NCBI RefSeq assembly: GCF_001642725.1
Contig: NZ_LSUQ01000024.1
Location: 1 to 38,565 of the forward strand
From: Ferroacidibacillus organovorans
Lineage (GTDB): Bacteria > Bacillota > Bacilli > Alicyclobacillales > SLC66
Length of the DNA stretch: 38,565 bases
Direction: 5' to 3'
Shown: in pieces, positions 15,895 through 25,259 of the stretch
How positions within the stretch are numbered: position 1 is the stretch's first letter
Layout: each line of letters begins with the position of its first letter
The notes under the pieces: generated by a model
What the model was told of the DNA's origin: nothing
Database searches by the model: none
What the model saw: the letters and a program-made list of their open reading frames with translations, nothing else
Translations under genes and position numbers: made by a program

Positions 15895-18800
15895 TCAGTC
15901 TACCATTAGCGCGCCATCGCGTGCACGCGCGCGGCGCCCGTCCGTCTCATCCCCTGCTTCATCGCGCGTGAAAAACGGCCAGTGGTGTGCGCGACCAATC
16001 ACCGAAACGGCTGACGGAACGAAGAATCCTAGCAAGAGCCCCGTGTAAATAAAAAGCCCTAAAACTACGGAGGAACCAATCTCAAGAAGTGCGGTAACTC
16101 CAGCGACGGTCATCGAACCAAACGTTCCCGCCATGATGATCGCAGCCGCAAAGACGACGCCCCCCATACGCTGCATCGCGAGCCGTATCGCCGCGCGCGG
16201 TGCCAAGCCCTCTTTTAATATCTCATCGAAGCGCGCCATTAAAAAGATGCTGTAATCGACGCCGAGCGCCACCAAGAGAAGCAGGGAGAAAAAGGGCACC
16301 GTCCAGTCGATTCCCGTGTAGTGAAGTATCGAGACAAACACAACCTGCATGACGCCCATCGTCACAAAATAGCTGGCGATCAGCGACACCAGGATGTAGA
16401 GCGGCGCGAGCAGCGATCGCAACATGATGGCGAGCAGGACGAAGATGGCGAGGAAAATGAGAGACACGGTGCGTAAAAAATCGGCGTTTGAGATCTGATT
16501 AAGATCCTGCTGGCCTGCGCTCGTTCCGCCCATATACACCTGACCTGTGTGAAGTGGGCTCATTGCAAGCGCCACTTGCGCGACATTGCGGAGTTTCGCC
16601 ACATCTGAAAGAGCAGCCGCACTGTACGGGTTGACCGTGAGATCGACCGTAAACTGCGCAATATGACCGTTTGGCGAAACGAACGCATTCAGCGCTTTTC
16701 GTAAAGACGCATTGTGCGCCACAACCGACGCCGGGACATAGAATCCTGGATTGCCGTTTTGCGTGGCATTCTGTGATTGATTCAGCGCCTGATTGGCAGA
16801 GCTTAACCCGCTGTGAAGGTGTGTCGCACCGCTCGCCGCTTTGGCGATTCCGTTTTGCAATTGCGAAGTACCTGCCGCAGACTGTGCCACGCCTGACGCC
16901 ACCTGCGCGGCGCCTGTCGCCAATTGTCCTGAGGATGTCGCGAGTCGCGTGGCGCCTGTCGCAAGTTGTTGCGCGCCATTCGCGAGTGCAGTTCCACCCT
17001 GATGGAGTGAAGACGCACCCGCCGTAAGCTTACCAGACGCAGTTGCGAGCGCCTGCATGCCTTGGGATAGCGGGGCCATCCCTGTCGCGAGTTTGACGGT
17101 CGACGCGTGGATTATCGACGCGCCTGACGCCAATTGAGCCGTGCCACTCGCCGTTTGCGAAAGTCCCTGCGCGAGCGCGTCCGACATCCCAAGAATCTGT
17201 TGTAGCGATGCGTCACTCGAACTTGGATGCGCTTTGATCCACGCTGCGAGCGCCTGGTTCATTTGTGCTGACAGTCCTGAGAGTTTAGCGCTTGAAGACT
17301 GGAGACTTTGCAACCCTGTCGCTACTTGCTCTGTACCTGGCGCAAGCTTTGTAAGACCCGCCGATACTTGGGAGAACCCTGCGCCTTCTTGCGTGATCCC
17401 TGATTGCAGTTTGGTCAGGCCTGCGTCAAGCGCCGACGCGCCTGTGGCTAAGGCGTTTGCACCTGTCGCAAGTGCAGGCGTGTGAGAGGAAAACTGTGTA
17501 ACACCTTGGTGGTATTGTGCGAGTCCACGCGAGAGACGCTTTGCGCCCGAGACAAGCTTTGACTGACCAGACACGCCTTGCTGTAGTTTCGAAGCGGTCT
17601 GTGCGAGGCCGTTTGAGAGTTGCCCGAGCCCTGAATTGATTTTCGTGACGCCCTGCGCGATCTGCCCGTTTTGGTGCGCGAGTTCAAACGCGTGAAGCAG
17701 CGTTCCTGTCGGTCTCGTCGCACTGTCCACCTGAGAGACAAGCGGCGCGTGAGCAAGCGCTTGAGAAATCTGCTCAATCGTCGCCAGCCCCTGCGATGTG
17801 CGCAGATTGGAAGGACTCTTCAGGACGACCTGGACTGGCATCACCCGCCCGATGCCAAACGCGTTTGCTACTTCGTTAAATCCTTTGACGGACGGCGCCT
17901 GAGGAATCTCTTCAAGCGAGTTAAACGAACGCAGGTTGGTAAACTGCGCAGCGATTGGCGCGAGCAAGACAATCGAGAGCAAGATCGTCCACCACGGGTG
18001 ACGGGTGGCGATGCGACCAGAGAAACTCCAGATCGCGGAAGGCTTGTGCGCTGCTCCCACGACGGGTCGACGCGGCCAAAAAAGAGTGCGCCCGAAGACC
18101 GCCATGATCGACGGAATCAGTGTCATGCACGCGAGAATCGCAAAAAACACGCCAACGCTTACGCCAACAGCCGAGCGGTAGAGGCCAAAGTTTGCAAAGT
18201 AGAGCACTGCAAATGAGACAAACACGGTCGCCGCGCTAAAGAGAATGGTTTTCGAGACACCGCGCATGGCGGCCGTCATCGCGGCGGGCACATCCGGGTG
18301 ATCTTGCGTCATCTCTTCGCGAAAGCGATTGAGCATCACGATCGAGTAGTCTGTCCCTGCGCCAAACAGGATCGCGATGAGAAAGGTCTGCGTAAATGTA
18401 GAAACCGGAAAACCGTGTAGTGCGAGTTGCGCCACGATCCCTGACGTAATCAGAAAGGATACGCCAATGGTGAGTAGTGTGACAACAGGTGCGATGACCG
18501 AGCGGAACACGAGAAACAGAATGACGAGAATGAGCGCTACCGTGATACCTCCACTTTTGCTCACACCATTCATTGAGATCGTCATGTTATCGACGGTAAT
18601 CGGTGTATCGCCCGTCAAGCTCACATGCGCGCCCTGCGGTGGGTGTGCAAAGAGCGTTTGCATCTTTTGATACCCAGTCTGTGCCGCCTTCGTGGTGTCA
18701 CTCTGTGACATCCCTAGAAAGGCGATCTCTGTCGTTCCGTTTTTACTAAAAAACGATGACTTGGCCTGCGGTGTCTGCGCCGCCGACTGAATGGTGCTCA

Positions 18801-19113
18801 CACCGTATTTCGCTTGATCCTGCTTGAGCAATGCGAGTTGTCCATTTAAATACTGCTTGTCGCTTTGCGTCAATCCGTGCGGATTGACAAGCACCACAAT
18901 TGCAGAAGACTTATAGGGGTGTTTTCCCTGAATGGTACCCGCGAGTCGCGACGCAATCTGCGACTCTGCCGTCGAAGGAAGAAACGGCGTGCTGTGGTGC
19001 GCGACGACCGAATTGAGGTTTGGCAGGAGCTTGACGGAGAGAACTGCACCTACGATCCAAAGAAGAATAATGAGAAAACGCAGTTTATAAATCCACGACG
19101 CGTACGATTTCAC
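15895..19113 (-). CDS. MMPL/RND family transporter
   Basis: A 1072-aa inner-membrane exporter with duplicated RND topology. One hydrophobic helix at the N-terminus precedes an extracellular domain, then a helix bundle containing GAGTDYSIVMLNRFREE. The second half has the matching ALGVDYSIFLMARFDEI motif; these aspartates belong to the proton relay. Between the halves (about residues 480-800) is an extracellular stretch of degenerate LA(T/S)GA..L repeats, like those in YhgE/Pip-type proteins, likely a long coiled-coil stalk. GTG 19113 is preceded by AAAGGTAGG about 9 bases upstream. Candidate cargo is lipids or drugs; it cannot be read from sequence. A perfect palindrome lies 70-100 bases upstream. 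Confidence 0.93.
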   Translation of the reverse strand: MKSYASWIYKLRFLIILLWIVGAVLSVKLLPNLNSVVAHHSTPFLPSTAESQIASRLAGTIQGKHPYKSSAIVVLVNPHGLTQSDKQYLNGQLALLKQDQAKYGVSTIQSAAQTPQAKSSFFSKNGTTEIAFLGMSQSDTTKAAQTGYQKMQTLFAHPPQGAHVSLTGDTPITVDNMTISMNGVSKSGGITVALILVILFLVFRSVIAPVVTLLTIGVSFLITSGIVAQLALHGFPVSTFTQTFLIAILFGAGTDYSIVMLNRFREEMTQDHPDVPAAMTAAMRGVSKTILFSAATVFVSFAVLYFANFGLYRSAVGVSVGVFFAILACMTLIPSIMAVFGRTLFWPRRPVVGAAHKPSAIWSFSGRIATRHPWWTILLSIVLLAPIAAQFTNLRSFNSLEEIPQAPSVKGFNEVANAFGIGRVMPVQVVLKSPSNLRTSQGLATIEQISQALAHAPLVSQVDSATRPTGTLLHAFELAHQNGQIAQGVTKINSGLGQLSNGLAQTASKLQQGVSGQSKLVSGAKRLSRGLAQYHQGVTQFSSHTPALATGANALATGASALDAGLTKLQSGITQEGAGFSQVSAGLTKLAPGTEQVATGLQSLQSSSAKLSGLSAQMNQALAAWIKAHPSSSDASLQQILGMSDALAQGLSQTASGTAQLASGASIIHASTVKLATGMAPLSQGMQALATASGKLTAGASSLHQGGTALANGAQQLATGATRLATSSGQLATGAAQVASGVAQSAAGTSQLQNGIAKAASGATHLHSGLSSANQALNQSQNATQNGNPGFYVPASVVAHNASLRKALNAFVSPNGHIAQFTVDLTVNPYSAAALSDVAKLRNVAQVALAMSPLHTGQVYMGGTSAGQQDLNQISNADFLRTVSLIFLAIFVLLAIMLRSLLAPLYILVSLIASYFVTMGVMQVVFVSILHYTGIDWTVPFFSLLLLVALGVDYSIFLMARFDEILKEGLAPRAAIRLAMQRMGGVVFAAAIIMAGTFGSMTVAGVTALLEIGSSVVLGLFIYTGLLLGFFVPSAVSVIGRAHHWPFFTRDEAGDETDGRRARARDGALMVD

Positions 19114-19182
19114 CGTTTTTTTGCCTACCTTTCAGAGACCTTCGCATGCGCACACGCGCTATTTCTACAGGCGAACTTGAAC

Positions 19183-19215
19183 AACCAATTATCTTTAGTA
19201 TAAAGATAATTGGTT
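19183..19215. promoter_or_regulatory. Perfect 15-bp inverted repeat upstream of the MMPL operon, probable operator
   Basis: AACCAATTATCTTTA and its exact complement flank the 3-base centre GTA. On the minus strand the centre contains TATACT, a good -10 hexamer, so the palindrome may overlap the exporter promoter. No T-run follows on either strand, which argues against a terminator. A MarR repressor encoded in the same operon is the natural candidate ligand (inference). Confidence 0.55.
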
Positions 19216-19344
19216 TGTCTCTTTCCGGCAAGGTGTGCGACCAATATTTCATGAGATCGACACGATTCAACCACTTCATGAAAAGCGTACAAGACACGGC
19301 TTATCGTTTCACGATGACCGTAATTTGATACGGGATGCCATCGC

Positions 19345-19551
19345 TCAACATTCGCTCGGTTGACAAACGGTCACTCCATCAACGTTGAAATCCTTCACAT
19401 TAAAGGTGACGATCTGTGCAGGTTTCTTGACTTTTACGTATGCGCAGAGATACGCGTCAACAAAATCGACTTCCTTCTCACGACCAAATCGCTGAAATGC
19501 TTCAACCATGGTGAATCTACGAATTTCACGCACAAAAGGCCCCTTTTTCAC
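19345..19551 (-). pseudogene. Truncated PIN-domain toxin remnant
   Basis: The 68-residue reading frame matches only the C-terminal half of a PIN ribonuclease: EVDFVDAYLCAYV carries the late acidic residues and IVTFNVKDFNVDGV is the typical last strand. The N-terminal half with the first catalytic aspartate (usually DTNVL) is absent, so it cannot form the active site. The start GTG overlaps the stop of the AbrB-like gene by four bases (GTGA), the layout of an intact toxin-antitoxin pair, so an in-frame internal deletion removed the front of the toxin. PIN toxins are normally about 130 aa. Confidence 0.7.
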
Positions 19552-19835
19552 CGCGTCTCGACCTTTTCTTTCTTTGCCGCGTCAAGGATTTCATTCCAAT
19601 CTCGATTTCTCATCTCCGGCGCAACGCCACTGGCCAAGATACCATAAACTTCGTCAGATGTAGGTAGCTTCTCAATACTTACCACCATCATTTGATCATT
19701 GATAACACGGAATACCATACGATCACCGTTCTCCATGCGTAAAGCATTTCGAATTTCACTCGGTATGACAACTTGCCCTCGACTCGAAAGGATACTCGTT
19801 GCATTCACACCATCCGAAGATTGGAACGCGATCAT
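19548..19835 (-). CDS. AbrB/MazE-type antitoxin of a decayed PIN pair
   Basis: The AbrB-like swapped hairpin is seen in TSILSSRGQVVIPSEIRNALRMENGDRMVF. The C-terminal tail DWNEILDAAKKEKVETR would contact the PIN partner. Such proteins bind their own promoter and neutralise the toxin. The start is not firm: ATG 19835 gives 95 aa with a weak site; a frame extending to 19874 is also open. The partner toxin is truncated, so this copy may persist only as a regulator or be decaying. No link to the neighbouring MMPL operon is evident. Confidence 0.75.
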   Translation of the reverse strand: MIAFQSSDGVNATSILSSRGQVVIPSEIRNALRMENGDRMVFRVINDQMMVVSIEKLPTSDEVYGILASGVAPEMRNRDWNEILDAAKKEKVETR

Positions 19836-20289
19836 CTGACCAGCCCGACCTCGTATCACGTTCAACGACCGCAATCAAAATCCTCTTTTTTGATGATGTT
19901 TTAATCGAAAAAAATCTTGGTACTTTACCACAGGCACAAACTCCTATCAATCGACGTCTTATTCTTAGTATATTCCATACTATTTCTCGAAATAAGATAC
20001 ATTTATATCGTCTTTAGAATTTTTTTATTCTTACTGTGTTGCCTCGTTTGCACACAAAAAATCAAAGAGGACCCGAAGGTCCTCTTTTGTCGACGGATGA
20101 TTGGCCGTACGTGTTTCCTCGTACTAAGCTGTGAGGCTTGAACCTTCACCGAGGAGATCAAAGACGTGGAAACAACCGTAATTGTCTTTAGCACATCCCT
20201 CCAACTTCTTTAACGAAGTGGAATGACCATCCTACCTTGAGTGAGACGTTACGTTTTCCAACGCAACCACACCCTCTCTTCCATCGACC
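19836..20289. other. Gene-free AT-rich spacer
   Basis: About 450 bases between the AbrB-like antitoxin and the sigma-54 activator. The left part (19875-20040) is very AT-rich and probably contains the antitoxin promoter, though I could not fix -35/-10 boxes. A strong terminator lies at 20064-20087. From 20088 to 20289 I see no open frame with a ribosome binding site, no tRNA and no clear fold. Confidence 0.6.
20064..20087 (-). terminator. Rho-independent terminator of the speE-to-activator operon
   Basis: AAAGAGGACC and GGTCCTCTTT form a perfect 10-bp stem around a CGAA (plus) or TTCG (minus) tetraloop. On the minus strand the stem is followed by GATTTTTTG, fitting termination of the transcript coming from the activator gene some 200 bases upstream. 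A shorter T-run on the plus side could also work. Confidence 0.8.
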
Positions 20290-21768
20290 TTAGTCATTCT
20301 GTCCAGTGCGCGTTGTCTTATTCACCTCTGCAGAGCGCACTCCAGAAGCCGCAATGTTTCGTGAAATACCCCACTTCTTCATCTTGGACTGCAGCGTCTG
20401 CCGCGGAATCTCAAGCATGGCCGCGGCAGCGCTTAAGTTCCATTCGCAAGCGGCGAGCGCATGCACAATCATGTCACGTTCAAGCGCCTCCACACTGGCT
20501 GCAAGCCCCTGCTGCCGCCTGTCTGCAACAGGCTGTAGGCCCTTCGGCGCGTCCGTACCACCGCGCGGCGCGTGATGCTGTGTGAGATATTGCGGCAGGT
20601 GGCTCACATCGATCCACGCATCTTCCACCAGATTCATCGCGGACTCGAGCGCGTGACGCAATTCCCGCACATTCCCAGGCCATGTCGCGTCACGCAACAC
20701 CCGCAAGGCGCCTGGGGTCAGTCCGCGCACCGTCATGCCAAACCGCGCATTACAATCCCCCACAAAGTGATCGATCAGAAGTTCCAGATCCCCTCGTCGT
20801 TGCGCGAGCGCGGGAAGGCGCAAAGAAACCACCTGAATGCGATAAAAGATATCCTCGCGCAACATCTTCTCGCGCACCGCCGCCTCCGGTTCCACATTCA
20901 TCGCCGCCAAGATGCGCACATCAATTGCGCGCGACTTTTGATCCCCCAAGCGGCGAACGTGCTGGTCGTCGAGCACACGCAGGAGTTTTGCCTGAAGGTC
21001 AATCGGAAGCGCGTGGATCTCATCTAAAAAGAGCGTGCCTTCACTCGCCAATTCAAACAGTCCGGCGCGGTTTTCGGCGCCAGTGAAACTCCCCTTCACC
21101 GTGCCAAAAAGTATACCTTCAAGGAGCGGGCCAGGGAGCGCCGCGCAATTTTGCGCGATAAAGGGTCCGTTTGCGCGCGGACTCGCCGCGTGAATGCCCT
21201 GTGCAAAAAGCTCCTTTCCCGTGCCTGTCGGCCCATAGATCAAGACCGGGGACGACGTGCGCGCCGCGCGTTTTGCACGCGCTTTCATCTCAAGCAAAGT
21301 AGGGTCCGCAGTGAGTACGTCATCAAGCGTATAGCGCACCGCCGCCGAGCGCTCCCCTGAGCGTGGCGGACGCGTGGCCGCCTGGAGTTCGACGACGCGT
21401 TCTGCGAGATGCTGCACCTCCGTAATGTCTTGCGCGATCTCCAAGGCGCCATAGAGCCGCCCATCGCGGTACACGGCACGCGTCGCATTCGCGGTGTGCA
21501 CCTCATCCCCGCGAAAGTTCCGATACGATTGCCGGCGCAAGAGCACTGGATCACCTGAGCGCAACACCCGCAGCAGCGAGCTTGTCTCTTCCGTCAACGA
21601 AGGATACACATCGAGCACATGCCGCCCTAGCACCTCCTCGCGCGAAAGGCCGTCAAGCGTTGCCGCCGTTTGATTGTAGAGAATTGTCACTCCACAGTCA
21701 TTGACCGCATGAACGCCAACGCGAACGGATTCGAGCAGCGCGTGAAGCCATACATCCTCATCCTTCAT
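20290..21768 (-). CDS. PAS-domain sigma-54-dependent transcriptional activator (RocR-like)
   Basis: The 492-aa protein has three parts. Residues 1-130 form a PAS sensor (LLESVRVGVHAVNDCGVTILYNQ). The AAA+ module has Walker A GPTGTGKE (179-186), the sigma-54 contact loop GSFTGA (226-231; usually GAFTGA) and Walker B LFLDE (246-250). A C-terminal Fis-type HTH ends the protein (AAAAMLEIPRQTLQSKMKKWGI). It hydrolyses ATP to open promoters held by sigma-54 RNA polymerase. Close relatives control amino-acid catabolic operons (RocR, BkdR). The only sigma-54 promoter I find is that of kdd-kam, so it is the likely target (inference). ATG 21768 has GGGAG 8 bases upstream and overlaps the HD gene. Confidence 0.92.
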   Translation of the reverse strand: MKDEDVWLHALLESVRVGVHAVNDCGVTILYNQTAATLDGLSREEVLGRHVLDVYPSLTEETSSLLRVLRSGDPVLLRRQSYRNFRGDEVHTANATRAVYRDGRLYGALEIAQDITEVQHLAERVVELQAATRPPRSGERSAAVRYTLDDVLTADPTLLEMKARAKRAARTSSPVLIYGPTGTGKELFAQGIHAASPRANGPFIAQNCAALPGPLLEGILFGTVKGSFTGAENRAGLFELASEGTLFLDEIHALPIDLQAKLLRVLDDQHVRRLGDQKSRAIDVRILAAMNVEPEAAVREKMLREDIFYRIQVVSLRLPALAQRRGDLELLIDHFVGDCNARFGMTVRGLTPGALRVLRDATWPGNVRELRHALESAMNLVEDAWIDVSHLPQYLTQHHAPRGGTDAPKGLQPVADRRQQGLAASVEALERDMIVHALAACEWNLSAAAAMLEIPRQTLQSKMKKWGISRNIAASGVRSAEVNKTTRTGQND

Positions 21769-23065
21769 CTAACCACTCCCTAGGGAAAAGCACGCGCGAT
21801 ACACTGGCGCGACGCGACTTTACCGCCTCGACAATGAACGATTGACGCGCGAGTTCCGTCGCGTTCCCGCTTGCGTCAAACAAATAAATCTGCTCAAACG
21901 TTGGGTCGTGTTCATCCGAACCGAGATACGAATCCTTATATGCCTGACTCCCCGCCTGATCAAAGATGACGTAAGACGCGGCTGGCAACCCCTTCTTTTT
22001 CGCAATGCGTCCCATGCGCGCCAGCCACCTCTCCGCCTCTTCCATCGAGTGAACATCCACGCTGTGAAAGAGATGCCGATTCAAAAGACGCTGCGACAAA
22101 TCAGCCAGCACCGGGTCTTCATGCCGCGTGAACGCACGCAGCGCAGACCACAGGAGGTGATCATCCAGTTCCAAATAATCCGAGATCACAGACCACTCTG
22201 CCGTGGCTGCACTCACGCCATTCACCTCTGCCATGCGCAAATCCCCTCGCAAGAGCGCGCGCATCGCTGGAAAGCCAGGGAGATCCGCGCCGACTTCCGC
22301 CGCGCGCGCAAGCGTGCGCTCGACTTGCACCTCGGCAGAGCGCGTCAAACGATGAAAATAGACATGAAGATACATATAATAGCGACACATGATATAGTCC
22401 TCAGCGATGCTCTGACCGCGCGCCAAGTCAAGTCCAATCTCCGGCTCCCCCTGCACCTCGCCGATGCGCATGACATGAAGGAGCCACTCCACGTCAAACG
22501 TCCCATAACCCGCCCCCGTCATCAGGGCATCGCGCAAGAGATAGTCCGTGCGATCCATATCAAGCTGTGAAGAGAGCAACTTTACAATCGCGCGGCTCTC
22601 CGGAAAATCCTTTTCAATCAGTCGCGCCACCTGTTCGGCGAATCCGCTGGCGTACGCTTCAAGCACCTGATGAACCTCTGTCTTTTTACTGCGGATCATT
22701 GCCGACGTGAATCGTTCGTGGCGAATGCCCGTAACTGCTTCGAGAGCGTGTGAGAATGGCCCGTGACCGATATCGTGAAGCAAAGCCGCCGCTAGCGCGA
22801 GATGGCGATACTCGCGCAGTGCATACGCCCCGCGCGTTTGCTCTCCCGCGCGATCCTCATCGAGAAAGCGGCGCGTGAGATGGGCGACGCCAAGCGAGTG
22901 TACGAAGCGGGAATGCTCGGCGCCTGGGTACACGATGTTGCTGAGTCCCAACTGTCGAATGCGCCGCAAGCGCTGAACTTCCGCCGTATTGATCAGATCG
23001 ATAAGCAATTGGTCATCCTCGCCAAACGCGATGAGATTGTGCACAGGATCGCGAAAACTCTTCAC
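21758..23065 (-). CDS. HD-domain phosphohydrolase (YwfO/dGTPase-like)
   Basis: A 435-aa HD superfamily protein. The metal site is spread over HSRFVHSLGV, AALLHDIGHGPFSH and the downstream LDMDRTDYLLRDALMTG, the arrangement of SAMHD1/dGTPase-like enzymes and of Bacillus YwfO. Members hydrolyse nucleoside triphosphates or related phosphomonoesters; the substrate here is unknown. GTG 23065 has an AAGGGGG site 8 bases away; a GTG at 23098 overlapping the DUF1934 stop (GTGA) is the alternative. It ends inside the start of the sigma-54 activator gene, so the two are translationally linked. Confidence 0.88.
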   Translation of the reverse strand: MKSFRDPVHNLIAFGEDDQLLIDLINTAEVQRLRRIRQLGLSNIVYPGAEHSRFVHSLGVAHLTRRFLDEDRAGEQTRGAYALREYRHLALAAALLHDIGHGPFSHALEAVTGIRHERFTSAMIRSKKTEVHQVLEAYASGFAEQVARLIEKDFPESRAIVKLLSSQLDMDRTDYLLRDALMTGAGYGTFDVEWLLHVMRIGEVQGEPEIGLDLARGQSIAEDYIMCRYYMYLHVYFHRLTRSAEVQVERTLARAAEVGADLPGFPAMRALLRGDLRMAEVNGVSAATAEWSVISDYLELDDHLLWSALRAFTRHEDPVLADLSQRLLNRHLFHSVDVHSMEEAERWLARMGRIAKKKGLPAASYVIFDQAGSQAYKDSYLGSDEHDPTFEQIYLFDASGNATELARQSFIVEAVKSRRASVSRVLFPREWLDEG

Positions 23066-23094
23066 GTCACCCACCCCCTTGAGACGATCTCCGT

Positions 23095-23505
23095 TCACGG
23101 TTCAAAATCAAGTTCAATCGCAATCGTCAGCGGATGCTCATCCACGCCATGCATGACCATCGACGCGACGATCTCCGCCTGAATGCCTTGATTGGTCACA
23201 AACACCGCGAGCGTTGACGTGTACACACGCAGTTCGATCTTCCCTTCCGGAAAATCGTAGAAACCGTCTGTTGTCTGCTCCAGTTCAAAATCGTAGGAGG
23301 CGCGAACACCGCCCACCCGCTCCACACGGATGAACGGTCGGCGCGTGAGTGAAAAGGTAACGGTCGTTTCCGTCTGCGCAAAGTTCTCCTCAGGCTCGTG
23401 ATAACTCGCCTGATAAAGCGATCCCCGCATGCGAATGCGCGCGGGCGCCTTCGTATCAAGCTCCCCCGACACAATGCGAATCGTCCCTGCTCGTTCCCGC
23501 TCCAT
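23095..23505 (-). CDS. DUF1934 protein (YwiB-like)
   Basis: A 136-aa beta-rich protein of the YwiB family, a lipocalin-like small barrel of unknown function common in Bacillales. Typical segments are the N-terminal TIRIVSGEL, a central RYxF-like strand series (ASYDFELEQTTDGFYDF), and the C-terminal HPLTIAIELDFEP. It overlaps the speB stop (TGATG) and the next gene by a few bases. Its regular link to polyamine or arginine genes is an observation only; no catalytic residues are evident. Confidence 0.85.
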   Translation of the reverse strand: MERERAGTIRIVSGELDTKAPARIRMRGSLYQASYHEPEENFAQTETTVTFSLTRRPFIRVERVGGVRASYDFELEQTTDGFYDFPEGKIELRVYTSTLAVFVTNQGIQAEIVASMVMHGVDEHPLTIAIELDFEP

Positions 23506-24383
23506 CAGTCAGCAAACGCCAGCAGTGCTTCACGCACCACTTTGGCCGCGACAATCTGGGTTTGCTCACTCGCGTCAAGCACAGGCGCGACCTCAACGAG
23601 ATCAAATCCGACCACATTGAGCCCCTTCATTGCGTGAATCGCCGCGAGCAACTCTTTCGATGAGATGCCGCCCGCTTCCGCCGTCCCTGTTCCCGGCGCG
23701 TGCGCAGGATCAAGCACATCGATGTCAACCGTGACATAGATCGGTCGCCCCTCTAGCTGCGCCAGGCATCCGCGCAGTGGCTCAAGCACGTCAAACGGGT
23801 GAAAGTTCGTATGCTCCTTTGCCCACGCGAACTCCTCGCGCGTACCTGAGCGAATCCCGAACTGATAGATGTTCACCGGATCGACAAAGCCTGCGATTTT
23901 TTTGATAACCGCCGAGTGGGAGAGCAGTTCACCCTCATACTGATCACGCAAATCGGTGTGCGCATCAACGTGCACAATCACGATTTCCGGGATGCGTTTT
24001 GCCACAGCGCGGACCACCCCGAGCGTTACAAGATGCTCGCCGCCGAGTCCGAGCGGGAATTTCCCGTCATCAAGCCACTGACCGACATACTGCTCGATCA
24101 TAGTGAGGCTGCGCTCTGGGTTGCCGAAAGGCAGCGGGATATCTCCCATGTCAACAAAACTCGCATCCAAAAGGCTGCGGTCGAGATAGGGACTGTACTC
24201 TTCTAGTCCAAGCGATACTTCGCGGATGCGCCGCGGCCCGAGACGCGTACCTGGACGAAACGACGTCGTCCAGTCCATCGGCATGCCATAGATTACAGCG
24301 CGCGCCGCATCGTACCCCTCTTTTGCGCTGATAAACGTCTGCCCTGCGTACGCAGGGTCAAACGGTTCGCGATGCCCTCTCAC
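23505..24383 (-). CDS. speB: Agmatinase
   Basis: The enzyme hydrolyses agmatine to putrescine and urea using two Mn2+ ions. The metal ligands are present: [17 protein letters not shown] and [15 protein letters not shown]. The C-terminal [13 protein letters not shown] completes the ureohydrolase fold. Length is 292 aa, as in Bacillus SpeB. The GTG start overlaps the speE stop by four bases (GTGA), so the two steps of polyamine synthesis are coupled. Arginine decarboxylase is not in the window. Confidence 0.95.
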   Translation of the reverse strand: MRGHREPFDPAYAGQTFISAKEGYDAARAVIYGMPMDWTTSFRPGTRLGPRRIREVSLGLEEYSPYLDRSLLDASFVDMGDIPLPFGNPERSLTMIEQYVGQWLDDGKFPLGLGGEHLVTLGVVRAVAKRIPEIVIVHVDAHTDLRDQYEGELLSHSAVIKKIAGFVDPVNIYQFGIRSGTREEFAWAKEHTNFHPFDVLEPLRGCLAQLEGRPIYVTVDIDVLDPAHAPGTGTAEAGGISSKELLAAIHAMKGLNVVGFDLVEVAPVLDASEQTQIVAAKVVREALLAFAD

Positions 24384-25213
24384 TTTGCGATCAACTCCTT
24401 GGCGAACCGCGGGAGCGCAAACGCTGCGGCGTGCAGATCGGGCGTGTAATACTTTGTCTCAAGCGAATTTGCGCGCGCAGGATCGGCAATCATTTTAGGA
24501 TCATACTGCTTACTGCCAATCGTGAAGCTCCAAAGTCCGCTCGGATACGTCGGAATCGAAGCCAGGTAGAGGTGCGTGTGTGTAAACAGCGATGAGAAAT
24601 CGCCATAGACGCGAGAGATCAGTTCACCATTAAAAAATGGCGACTCCGTCTGCGCGACGACAATGCCATCCGGGCGTAGAGCGCGATGAATTGCTTCATA
24701 AAAATCGCGCGCAAAAAGCCCCACCGCAGGTCCGATCGGATCCGTCGAATCAACGATAATCACATCATACTGGCCTTCACTCTCGTTGACATGTGCAATG
24801 CCGTCAATCACGCGAACCGAAACGCGCGGATCATCAAGCGCACATGCAATCGCCGGCAAATACTTCTTCGAGACATCAATGACGCGCCCGTCAATCTCTG
24901 CGAGCACGGCGTGTGTCACACTCGGATGCTTGATCACTTCGCGAATCACGCCACCATCCCCGCCACCGACGACGAGCACTCTCTGCGGGTTTTTGTGTGC
25001 GCTAAGCGCCACATGCGAGATCATCTCGTGATACACAAACTCGTCGCGATCGGTCGTCATCACACAGCCGTCAAGCACGAGCATGCGTCCCCACTCCAGC
25101 GTATCAATCATCGCGATGTCTTGAAACTCACTCGTCTCTGTGTGAAGAGACTCTTTAATCTTCGCTGTGATGCCGTAATTCGCCGTCTGTTTTTCCGTAT
25201 ACCAAAGTTCCAT
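24380..25213 (-). CDS. speE: Spermidine synthase (polyamine aminopropyltransferase)
   Basis: SpeE transfers the aminopropyl group of decarboxylated S-adenosylmethionine to putrescine. The protein begins [34 protein letters not shown] and the nucleotide loop VVGGGDGG follow, then [10 protein letters not shown] with the catalytic aspartate, and AQTESPFF. The ATG at 25213 has GAGGAG 9 bases before it; ten upstream codons were discarded. The length is 277 aa. It heads the minus-strand operon with speB, the DUF1934 gene, the HD gene and the activator. Confidence 0.96.
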   Translation of the reverse strand: MELWYTEKQTANYGITAKIKESLHTETSEFQDIAMIDTLEWGRMLVLDGCVMTTDRDEFVYHEMISHVALSAHKNPQRVLVVGGGDGGVIREVIKHPSVTHAVLAEIDGRVIDVSKKYLPAIACALDDPRVSVRVIDGIAHVNESEGQYDVIIVDSTDPIGPAVGLFARDFYEAIHRALRPDGIVVAQTESPFFNGELISRVYGDFSSLFTHTHLYLASIPTYPSGLWSFTIGSKQYDPKMIADPARANSLETKYYTPDLHAAAFALPRFAKELIAK

Positions 25214-25250
25214 CGTGACACTCCTCATTCTCACAATAAACACCTTCGCT

Positions 25251-25259
25251 AGTATAACA
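25251..25259 (-). promoter_or_regulatory. Extended -10 promoter element of speE
   Basis: TGTTATACT on the minus strand is an extended -10 (TGnTATAAT-like) element, about 38 bases before the speE ATG. No convincing -35 hexamer stands 17 bases upstream, as is usual for extended -10 promoters. Confidence 0.45.

Noticed and set aside
19183-19215. Palindrome as a rho-independent terminator of the PIN remnant
   Set aside because: Neither strand has a T-run after the stem; operator is the better explanation.
20120-20150. GGTTCAAGCC on the minus strand, resembling a tRNA T-arm
   Set aside because: No flanking acceptor, D or anticodon stems can be built around it.
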